DNA of 64,000 nucleotides from Asterias rubens (Eukaryota > Echinodermata > Asteroidea > Forcipulatida > Asteriidae), in contig NC_047073.1 of NCBI RefSeq assembly GCF_902459465.1, forward strand, positions 7,751,036 through 7,815,035, written 5' to 3'. Of this stretch, positions 20,801 to 32,800 are shown one piece after another. A program made the position numbers and the translations under genes. The notes under the pieces were generated by a model. The model saw nothing but the letters and a program-made list of their open reading frames with translations. It searched no databases and was not told the origin of the DNA. Position 1 is the stretch's first letter. Every line of letters starts with the position of its first letter.

Positions 20801-23800
20801 AAAAATAGTTAAAGTTGTTTGGGGGTTGACTCCGCCTACCCCTTTAGCAATCGAGGCAGACTTTGCTTTGATGCGTAGAGTAAACACACGTGCAAAGTAC
20901 ATGCAAGTCCAAGTCATTGAGTTTGTACGTTTCGAAAAAGTTGTTTTCTTGCATTTTTCCGGCAATTCCCACCAAGTGTATTGCTGCTGTATGCTAAAGA
21001 TGGGGTCAGTCTGCATGGCTGGTCAGACTCACAAGAGTAATAGTGCCTAGTGGTCCAGTCTGACGTCTTTTTCAGCGCTGTGCAGCATTTTCTCTTCAAA
21101 AATATCGCGACTCGATTGACGTCACGAACAGCGCCCTCTCGGGTCGGGGCCTACTCTTAAAATTAATTTGTAAATAAGATAAGAACTAATTTTTTAGAAC
21201 CTTAGTTAACTGTTTATTCACATTCCACTCATCAAAACACAATAGTGACAAAAGCTTTATTTTGACAAAATACCACTTCCAGGGCAATTCCATTGGCTCT
21301 GCCATTGGTACACGTATATACGTGTACCAATGGCAGAGCCAATGAAATTGAATGGTATACCATTGACTAAACCAATGGAATTGAATGGTATACCATTGAC
21401 TAAACCAATGGAGTTGAATGGCTTACCATTGATGTTATCAATGGTACTGAATGGTAAACCATTAACTAAATAACTGGTGTTCAATGGTATACCATTGGCT
21501 AGACCAATGGTGTTCAATGGCATGCATGTACCATTGGCTAGACCAATGGTGTTCAATGGTATACCATTGGCTAGACCAATGGTGTTCAATGGTATACCAA
21601 TGGCTAGACCAATGGTGTTCAATGGTATACCATTGGCTAGACCAATGGTGTTCAATGGTATACCATTGGCTAGACCAATGGTGTTCAATGGCATACCATT
21701 GGCTAGACCAATGGTGTTCAATGCAATACCATTGGCTAGACCAATGGTGTTCAATGGTATACCATTGGCTAGACCAATGGTGTTCAATGGTATACCATTG
21801 GCTAGACCTATGGTGTTCAATGGTATACCATTGGCTAGACCAATGGTGTTCAATGGCATACCATTGGCTAGACCAATGGTGTTCAATGGTATACCATTGG
21901 CTAGACCAATGGTGTTCAATGGTATACCATTGGCTAGACCAATGGTGTTCAATGGTATACCATTGGCTAGACCAATGGTGTTCAATGGTATACCATTGGC
22001 TAGACCAATGGTGTTCAATGGCATACCATTGGCTAGACCAATGGTGTTCAATGGTATACCATTGGCTAGACCAATGGTGTTCAATGGTATACCATTGGCT
22101 AGACCAATGGTGTTCAATGGTATACCATTGGCTAGACCAATGGTGTTCAATGGTATACCATTGGCACAAGTGGTGTTAAATGGTATACCCCTGACTAAAC
22201 AAATAGTATTGCATGGTATACTGGTCATTGATGTGATCAACGGTATTGAATGGTTATCAATGGTATGTATGTCATTAACTAAATAAAAGTGTTCAATGTA
22301 ATACCATAAGCCTTTTTGACGTATGGCGGACGTGATACGCGCGCGTCACACGCCGCGACTGATGCCACATTCACCATGTTGGTGGTCATTAGGTTTCTGT
22401 GTAAACGCCGCGTCGCCTAAAATGCGCACTTCACTGAATAACATACATTCTATTTCTATGGTCAATATGCACAAATTTACCACAACTTTACAGTGTTGTA
22501 GCATTGTGTCTGCCATACCTCAAAAAGGCTTATTGGCTAGATCAATTGTGCTCGATTGTATACCATGAGCTTCACTGCCTGATGGATTTATGCCAGCTTT
22601 ATTAGAAGCCTCTATTATAATTAGTATTATTATTAATGTTGTTAAACAAAATAAAAATATGTGACTCTCTTTGAAGGTGATATTGTACCTACGATCTTGT
22701 TTGCTTTATGATGCCGGTATACACGTCAATCCAGAGGCACTCTTTGACCTCGGCCCCAAGGCGCCAATGGCTAGTCGCCATGTCAACCAGCTACTGAACC
22801 AATCAGGAATGAGCATTGCGAGTCCATTATTGGTCTACATCCGTCTCATACAGGAGCTTCTTAACACGGTGGCATCATGTGATGTCATGAAATGTCTCCT
22901 GGAAGTTGTTGCCATAGCGACAGGAAGACTTGCCAAACAGTTTGAGGATAAACTCACGTGGATCAAGGTATGTCCATGATGCTGTCCACAAAACTATCGG
23001 CCTCTTGGTTTTTTGAACAATTTTCAGAATTGGTTCTTTTAAGAACTTAAAAGTTCTACTAATTTTCTCGAAAGCTATTGCCTTTCAGGAAGTTTCCCAC
23101 CCTGACATCTTAATACCATGTATAACATCATTCGCATTAATATTTTTACTCTTAACAATGTTATGCACATCCGTTAATGCCCTTTTGATAATTTTTGATA
23201 TGAAATTGCAATTTACAGCCTTATGACACTTAGCCGACGATTTGTTACTTATTTTGAACTAGAACTTTGTGAATGGTAACCGTGAGGATCTTCGAACCAG
23301 TGCTGCCCAGCTGTATGGTATCGTGTGCGACGCTTGCAGTACAGAGACGCTGATTGAAAACATCAAGGAATGCTCAAAAATAGTCAAAGATCAGGTGAGA
23401 AAGTTTAATAGAAAATCTTAAAGACAAAGTATACCTTTAGTTTTTTTTCAACCGTTCAATTGTTTTGATCTTATGTAAATAATGTAGGTGTATTTAATAG
23501 AACTAACATGGGGAAATTTCATTTCAAAAGGTGTTTGTGTTTTTTTAGGTATCCCCCAAAATCCGGAGCGATTATGTCCACGCAAGAAGAAAGATTTGTA
23601 ATTGGAATGCACAATCTGAATATAAAGTTGCTCACATTAACGCTTCTTTTTAAAAGAATATACAAATTTTGGGGCATAAAAATTAATTACCTTTCAAATA
23701 ACCAATTACTTTGAAGTAAAATGCTTTGTACTTTAGAAAGCTGCTGTAGGCTTCTCTAGCTGTGCAAAGCTTGTGGGATTGAATCCCTTGGGATTGAAGA

Positions 23801-26800
23801 GCTTGGGGAAAGTACTGAGAATACATTATATATATGGTATCATTTATGTGCTTGATTTTGTTACCTTTCTATGTACTGTTTTAACAAGAGTGTGGAATAA
23901 ACGTCATATTGAATTGAATACAGTGCTTCATACAGTGCTTCATAAAGGTTAAAGGAACACGTTGCCTTGGATTGGTCGAGTTGGTCTTTGAAAAGCATTT
24001 GTAATCGTTCGTTATAAAATGCATTGGTTAGAAAGATGTTTAATTTAAAAGTAGAATACAATGACCCAAACAAACTTGCCTTGAAATTGCGTGGTTTTCC
24101 TTTTACTTTGGGAACTAACACAGTCGACCGTGTTAGTCATTGATGTAAAAGGAAAACTGTGCAATTTCAAGGCATATTTGTGTGGATCATTGTATTCTAC
24201 TTTTACAACATCTTTCTAACCAATGCATTTCATAACAAACGGTTACAAACACTTTTCAAAGACCAACTTGACCGATCCAAGGCAACTTGTTCCTAAACAA
24301 ATTATGTTCTTTACCCTTGTTAGTCACCAATGAATATTCTATACCTGGCCTGTAGATTTTCTTCAAAATTTGGTTTTGATTTGGTCATTTTACTTTGTCA
24401 GTCCCAGGTCCAGTCGTTTGAATACAAGCACGGCTGCTTGCTCGGATTGGGATTCATCGTTGGTCGATACTTGTCACGTGACAAGAGACAAGACGAAGCA
24501 ATGATCACGGGCAGAGTATCAGGGAAGAGCAAGGATAAAGCAGTCGTACAACTCCACATTGCCATCGAAGAGGCTGTCAAAATCATTGGTAAACCTTTCA
24601 AAATACATAAACATTTGTTTTCCCAGACGCACTCCTTTTGCTTCCTTTTTTCTTTTCTTTTGTTTATTTTTTGTTTAAATTCAAAATGTTTTTTTTTTCC
24701 CTCACTGGTTGTTTTTTAGGAACTTGACAAGTTATGCATATTGTGCTTTAAAAGATACAAATCAGGAAAACTAATCAGTGTTTGAAGATTTTGCCAGGGT
24801 TTGCCATTTAACTATTTCAGTGACCTGCTAGCGACACTACTCAGCTTGTCATTTCATTAGTCTATGTGACATGTATTTTTACAGGTCCTTATCTTAATGG
24901 CTTCATGACAGTTTGCCTGTATAGACATTTCCATTGAAAATGTTTGTAGTCTGTACTTTATCTAGTCAGGATTTCAGTTTGACAGACATATTTTGAGCAA
25001 CAACAAAAATTACTTTGGAAGTTTTAAAAACTTTCTAGAGACATTGTCAAGTTTTTGAACAGCAAGCTTGAGTTTTTTTTTAAAGCTCTTTTTCTTGTGA
25101 CCTCTCTTGACAGCTTCCTCTTTAGATAACACCAACCCTCTACTCAGCACTGCGGCTTGCATTGCCATCGGTGAGATCACTCGCAATGGTGCTCTCCCTC
25201 TTCCTGACGGTGATACGGTCCAGCAGAGTGCTGCTGCGAATGGGATGGATGATACCAAAGAGGACAAGAAAGGGAAGTCTGCAAGCAAGGATGGGCCATT
25301 CACAAAGAGACTGGTCGTCCAAAAACTTGTGGAGAAGCTTCAGTCTTCCAAAGTGGCCACAAAAGTAGGAAGCCGTTTTTGAATTTTTTCATAATAAATT
25401 ATGGACAGCCATGATATTATTCCTATTTTAATCTGGTTTCCAATTTTTTTCACCCACGGAATATACAGCAAATGTTTTTTTTTTTCAATAGCCTGAAATA
25501 AGCTATGAAAGCTATACTATGTTTACAAGCATCATGCCTGAAACAAGAGGATTGTAATTAATTTTCTCTACTGAAAATACTGATGTTTGTTGTTGTTGTT
25601 GTTGTTGTTGTTGACTAGGTAAAAGAGCAAGCTGCTTCGTGTCTAGGTCATCTTCCCATTGGTGAGAGGGACTTCCCATTCACCCAAGACGTCTTAGAAG
25701 GACTTCTTAAATCAGCCAGTGTAAGTCATAATATTACAATATAAAAAATAATATAAAAAATACTTTTTTCAATATTCAGTATCAAAAAAACATATTCTCA
25801 CCCGACTTCACTGCCAACCCAAAGGACGAAGCAATAATTGTTATTAAAAAATGTCTTTTTTGAGGACACATGCTGCTGCTAAAAATACCACAGCTTGGGT
25901 CTGCTTGTTATTAATTTTGATTTCACATAGTACTACTGCAAACCTCTCTTAGTTTACAACTGTAGAAATATTTGTACAGAAAAAAATTAATATATTACAT
26001 TGGAAAAAAAAAATCTTGACAGATCAAAGAAGTAGAGCTTCACTTCAGTGTGGGTAACGCTCTCAGCCACGCTGCCCTAGGCCCGGCTTCCCCAGTGAGT
26101 CGAGACATCTGGACTCAAGAGCAGAACAATGGTACAGAGGCTGTGCAATCTCCTGAGGGGGCATCAGGAGAGAGACGTGATTGGCTGGAGTGGTTACTGA
26201 CCAGGATCCTCCAGGAGGAAGTGACCAATCAGAACCCCCACAGAAGACAGGTTAGGACTTTGGGATTTGAGAGGGAGAAACAAATGGTGAATTGCACCAC
26301 TGTATCCGCCTTGCTACTGTGGGCTAGGGCCAATTTCACAGAGCTGCTTAAGCAAAAAAAAAGCATGAAAATAGCTCGCTTATTTTACACATGTTACTGA
26401 CCAAAACTTCATGCCATATACATTGCTTGTGACTGGTATTTACCTGTTGTTTACTTAGCATAACAATTGAGTGGAGTCTTGGCCGGTTATCTGATTTTAC
26501 TAAGCAAGGATTTTTTTGCTTAGGCAAAATTTTGTGCTTAAGCAGCTCTATGAAATTGGGCTCAGCTCGTATCAAAACCTCTTATCATTAACCCCTGGTC
26601 CAACCAAAAGGATGTAGCAATAATGGTTGTGCAAAAATGTCTTTCTTGAGGACACATGCTGCTGATTAGAAATACCACGGCTGAAGTCTGCCTGTTTAAA
26701 ACATTTTTATTTTTTTTAAACATATTCTTTCCTTAGGCTGTTTGCATCTGGCTGCTGTCTATCGTCCAGCAATGCGGCAGTTCGCTGGCGACACAGAAGA

Positions 26801-29800
26801 GGATGCAGGACATTCAGCAGGCGTTTGTCAACTTTCTGTCTGAACGAGAAGGTAAGGAGGATGTACTTGGAAGTTCTTGCGGTCAATAAGCCATTTGTGC
26901 ATTTGACTTTAATTTGAGGATGGTATTTGATTATGTTGCTCTGCGAAAATGTCTGGTTGGATGTCATGGCTGAGTGGTTTAGAGCATCAATCTAAGTTCT
27001 GGTTGTTAAGTCATCAGAGTGTGAGTTTGAATCCTGGTTATAATACTTGTGTCCTTGCGGATGATGCTTTACGATAATTGCTTCTCTTCACCCAGGGGGT
27101 ATAAATAGAGTCTGCTGACGATGACTAGAGCAGGCTAGTCGAAACATTAAGAACTGACTCCGCGGTAGTACAGTTAATCACGATCCTATAAGCTTAAGTA
27201 GTAGTCCCAGCCTATTTTCTATACCATCCACCCAGGTAATAGTTCTTTTCAGAACTGAGAAGTCTCCCGAACCCGAACCCAGAACAATCTACTCCGCGGT
27301 AGTAGAATAAAGCAAGACAGTTCTCTAAGAACAAACTCTACCTGGCCAGTAGATACACACATTGTGTGTTACTGCAAACCAAATATACAGAGTTGATATT
27401 GTGTTTAACAAAAACCTTTGAATGGCCACGACAGCCCTTGGCTGTATACTTTCCAGGGAGCTGAGAAAAAAATTACAGGAATGTTATTGGCCTAATGACC
27501 AGGGTACTACTAGTGTAAAGCGCATTGATACGTTATTGTAAAATGCACTGGATAAGAACTAGTTATTGTTAATATTTGTATAATCTTTAAGCAGAGAACA
27601 ATCTTTGGAGATGGTGTCCAGTCAGATTTCTTTTTAAATAAAAACATCATAGAAGATGAATCTCAATTTTGTATTATTTGTTTTAATTTTGTTTAGAACT
27701 GACTCAAGACGTTGCGTCTAAAGGTCTGAGCCTTGTATATGAGCAGAGTACACCAGATCGGAGGACAGCGCTTGTATCCGTCTTGGTAGAGGCACTCATG
27801 ACAGGAAAAAGGTGGGTTCTGCCAATATGTTTTTAATTTAGCAGGGATGTGTTTTCTTTATTTTGAACCGGAATTCTGGTTTTTTTTTTAGATCCCACCA
27901 AATTGTTTGTTTTTGTTATTAATATATTTTATAACTTGGATCAAATTTGTAAGAAAATGAAGATAAAACCACATGGAACACCCCAGTGTGCAGAGTAGGG
28001 CCTTTAAAACCAAAGATAAATGTATGTAAGCAGGCTTCGTACCTTCATTTTGCACTTGAAATATCTGAGAGAATGTTTGCTAATAACTTAGAATTGACTT
28101 CAAACCTTTCTGGCAGATACGTTTCTCAAGTTCAAATTTGGGGTATAAAAGATAATATCTTCTTAATCCCATTACTTGGAAGTGAAATGATTCTCAACAT
28201 CTTTTATAATATCCAAAGCTGCTGTACTTCTAACCAATTTTTTATTGCCATGAATTTGATGAGTGGTTACCAACTTTATCTTCAAGTACGCCCTAATCCT
28301 CCAATCAGATTCGCAGAATGGAGTGGTGATAAAAACCTTTATTGCACGGCTAATAACACTACCTGCGTCTTGTGTGTTCTATGTCACGCGCCAAGTTTGC
28401 TTCGGCCTCGTTGGATATGGGACGCAGAAGCGCTATATTTTTCCGTATTCCACTCGCACTTGTGTGATGACTTATAGTATACTTTCTCTTGTGCAAGTCA
28501 CATATAAATGCAAGTGTTTGTATGTTACCGAGTACTTGATACTTTTCTATTTTCAGAGCTAAACAGACAGTTACTGAAGACACAAAGCTGTTTTCTGATG
28601 GATCATTAGGGAGCAATCCATCAGGGTAAGTGAAAACATCAACCCTTTTCACACTGTATCACTTATCCCCAGGGATCACAGCCCTGGGGAGGCCCCAAGA
28701 GTTATACAAATATTGACTTCTTTAGGTGCTATGGTTGCTAAGGGTATAGTATGCTATATTTTTACTATGGGTATAAATTGTAACATTTACATGCTTTGTA
28801 AAATGAGATATCATGTGACATGCTATAAACCAATGACAAAACTGAATCTATCTATGATGTAAGAAGAAACTATAACTAAATAGTAAACTTGCGGGTACAA
28901 CCATGTGTAAATCTCTTAGGGTGAGTGTTGGCTCTGAAAAGAACCGGTTGGGTCTCGACGTTTCGATCAGTATACTCTGCTCGTCTTCAGGAGAATTTAC
29001 ACATGGTTGTTCCCGCAAGTTTACTATTTATTTATAGTTTCTTTTTATTTCTCCACACCATGCAAAGCTTCAAACAATACTTATCTATGATGTGTTACAT
29101 TTTAAGAATAAATGAGGTTTACATGGCAACCCACCATATATTTCAAAAATTGTGGAAACAAATTGAATTGTCATAATTTTTTTATTTGCAGTGGGAGTCT
29201 TTCGACATACAAGGAGCTGTGCTCATTGGCCAGTGATCTCAACCAACCAGATCTCATCTATAAATTTATGCATTTAGCCAATCACAACGCAATGTGGAAT
29301 TCACGAAAGGTAAGAAAGAAGATACTTTAAAAATGTTAAAAGTTAAAAAAGTAATTGAAAAAAAAAAATTAAACAAGTATTAAAGGAATTATGCTAGCAT
29401 TTAGGTTAGCAATGTGCTAATATACAAACAGTGATTGCTTTGAGTGCTATGGTTAAAACTACGACGTTCGAGGTGATCGTCGGCGCTTTCTATTTTTCCG
29501 AGGCAAATCCAAAGTAAAAAAGAAAGCTCCGGGGATCACCATAGCACGAGTAAAAGATAACACCAAATACACATATTGTGCCTAGAAGAAGACAAACCAT
29601 GTGGTATGCTCTGAACCAATCAAATAGCAGAATGTTTGTGAGCTGTTATAATAAGGGTTGTGTACCATAGTGAAACTAATGGTTTTGAAAATAAGTCCAA
29701 GGTTTGAAGAAAATATTTTCCGTTCTTTTGTTTCCCGCAGGGTGCTGCATTTGGTTTCAGCTCAATCGCTGCTCATGCAGGGGACCAGTTAGCTCCCTAT

Positions 29801-32800
29801 TTACCTAAACTGGTACCCAGGCTCTATAGGTATCAGTACGATCCGAGTGGTCCCGTTCGCCAAGCCATGTCCAGCATCTGGAGCGCACTAGTCAAAGACA
29901 ATAAGAATGTGGTAAGTTAAACGTTTAACTTCCCACAATACGTCCAACATTATGACGGTGACTAGAGAAAAGTAGCAAGCTACCCGCTGATATCACAATG
30001 ACTAGAATAAATATTGTCATCTAGTTACGCAATCAGATTTCAAGCTACCCGCTGATATCACAATGACTAGAATAAGTATTGTCGTCTAGTTACTGAATCA
30101 GATCCAAGCTACCCGCTGATATCACAATGACGAGAATAAGTATTGTCGTCTAGTTACTGAATCAGATCCAAGCTACCCGCTGATATCACAATGACTAGAA
30201 TCAGTATTGTCGTCTAGTTACTGAATCAGATCCAAGCTACCCGCTGATATCGCAATGACTAGAATAAGTGTTGTCGTCTAGTTACTGAATCAGATCCAAG
30301 TTACCCGCTGATATCACAATGACTAGAATAAGTATTGTCGTCTAGTTACTGAATGAGATCCAAGCTACCCGCTGATATCACAATAACTAGAATAAGTATT
30401 GTCGTCTAGTTACTGAATCAGATCCAAGCTACCCGCTGATATCACAATAACTAGAATAAGTATTGTCGTCTAGTTACTGAATCAGATCCAAGCTACCCGC
30501 TGATATCACAATGACTAGAATAAGTATTGTCGTCTAGTTACTGAATCAGATCTTCTTGATTAGTGCAATTCATAAACATAGACTTTAAACTAATTGTTGT
30601 ATAAGAGAGATTAGCTGTTGCCAGCGTAGTGTTTATTTCCCCTTGTTTGATTTTGCCGAGTTCGCTTGACAGGAAGATCATCTAAACAAACAACACTCTT
30701 ATTTTTACTTTTTGTTTTCTTTTATTGTCATTCTCTCAGATGGATATGTATCTGAAGGAGACATTGGTACAAACACTCAATTCCTAGTTTTTCTTCTTTT
30801 TTTTCCCTAAAATCACTCTCTCAGGTGGATACGTATCTGAAGGAGATTGTGGAGGATCTGTTGCATCATCTTACCCATCATGCCTGGAGGAATAGAGAAT
30901 CAAGGTACGAAAACAACAGCTTTGTCCAGAATTTCCAGTAAATTCAATATTTGTACATGCCGCTTTCTTTCAATGTAGGATTGGGTTTTTTGTTCTTTCT
31001 TTTTTGTTTACAAGTTCACCCCAAACAAGGCTAAAAAGCACTCTTGGTAAGGGGGCGGCGACCCCTGGCAAGGGGCTACATTTAAGATGAAAATAGCTCA
31101 GAAACAGTCTAGATTGTAGGATGGAGGAAAACATGCACCAGGCAAAAAGATGTAATAAATGGAGAAACTGTTTGATATTTTTTGCTAATAATCAGTTAAA
31201 CATATTGATTTATCAACAATTTGTCTTTAAGTTCTCAAGGGAAACAGTTGGATATTTTGCTAATAATACATTTGTTGACTGTTTGCATTGACAAATAATA
31301 TATTGATTGACCAACAATTTTGTCAGTAAGATCTTTAATACAGAAACAGTTCAATGCTCACTACATGTGGTGATTGCTTTGTTGACAGTTGTTTGGCGTT
31401 GAGTGATTTACTACGCGGAAGGAATGTTGACGGTATCGTGGATTTCATGCCAGCATTATGGGAGAGTTGTCTCAAAGTATTGGATGATATCAAGGTATAC
31501 AACTAAAGCGATTTTTACATTGGACTTAAAATGGTTAATTTACCGCCGCAAGTTTATTTAAGGAACACATTGCCTTGGATCGGACGGGTTGGTCTATAAA
31601 AATGCGTTTGTAACCGTTTGTTAAAAAATGCATATGATTAGAAAGATGTGTTAAAAGTAGAATACAATGATCCACACAAGTTTGCCTCAAAATTGCGTGG
31701 TTTTTCTTTTACTTTGTGAAATAACAGGGTCGGCCATTTATGGGAGTCAAAAACTTTACTCCCATAAATGGCCGACCGTGTTAGTCGACGAGGTAAAAGG
31801 AAAACCACGCAATTTCGAGGCATATTTGTGTAGGGTTTTATTGTATTCTACTTTTACCACATCTTTCTACCCATATGCATTTCATAACAAACAGTTACAA
31901 AATCTTTTTATAGACCAACTCGTCCAATCCAAGGCAACGTGTTCCTTTAAGTCGGAAGTGCGAACAGCCGGTAAGTGGTAAGTTACCGCCACGGCGCTGT
32001 TAACTTAACAGGCCGATTGGAGCCCCGGTGACTTAACAATGTTAACTTTACAGGGACAAGAAGTCCAATGCGAACACACCAATTCGATAACTTAACAATA
32101 CTGTAACATGACTGCTATCTAACATGTCTAAAAGGTCTGCTGATGTTTGAACCAATGCATGCAATACGCACTGCTCCAAAAAATCCCGTTAAATGCATAG
32201 CTGTGTTTCTTCTTAGTATGCAGCGCTCGGAGCCAAAGCCGAGGTTTGAGAAAAGCCCCTGGTAAATTACCAGACATGAGTTAATCCAAGTGCGAACAGC
32301 TTTAAACTTATCGGGCCTGTAAGTTATCAGACCCAAAAAGTCCAATGCAAACGTGGCTTAACATGTTGACTTTTGGATTAAGTTTGGTGTTCACCAGCTG
32401 CCCAGAGCAGCTTGGTGGAGGTTAAACAGATGACAGTTATTGATGTAGACTATTTTTGTAAAAAAAATTAAATGGATGGTAAATTTGCATCAGTGATACT
32501 GAAAACCATTAGCTTAAGTATAGAATACGGACTGCTTATAGCCTTTCTGCTCTAGAATGGCAAAGGTTTAGGGTTTGAAATAATATGCCAATGGTGCATT
32601 TTTTTCTTCTTCAGGAATCTGTTCGGAAGTCGGCAGAGGCTGCCTGTAGATCACTCAGTAAGGTAAGTGATTTTTTTCTTCTTCATACAGGTTTTATTGC
32701 AGGTAAACTTGTTATTTTTTTCTGAAAGCTTAGATGTCTTATTGTTATATAATAACATGCCTGCACTTTGTCAGCTCAGTTAGGTAGCTCAGTCAGTAGA

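Noticed and set aside
21257..22240. A 327-codon - strand frame as a repeat-protein gene
   Set aside because: Its length follows from the stop-free 33-bp repeat. Equally long frames exist in other frames on both strands, it lies inside an ECM29 intron, and there is no promoter or splice evidence.
27986..28477. 163-codon + strand frame in intron 24
   Set aside because: It starts inside dispersed repeat R-B, has no recognisable domain, and lies between two solid ECM29 exons.
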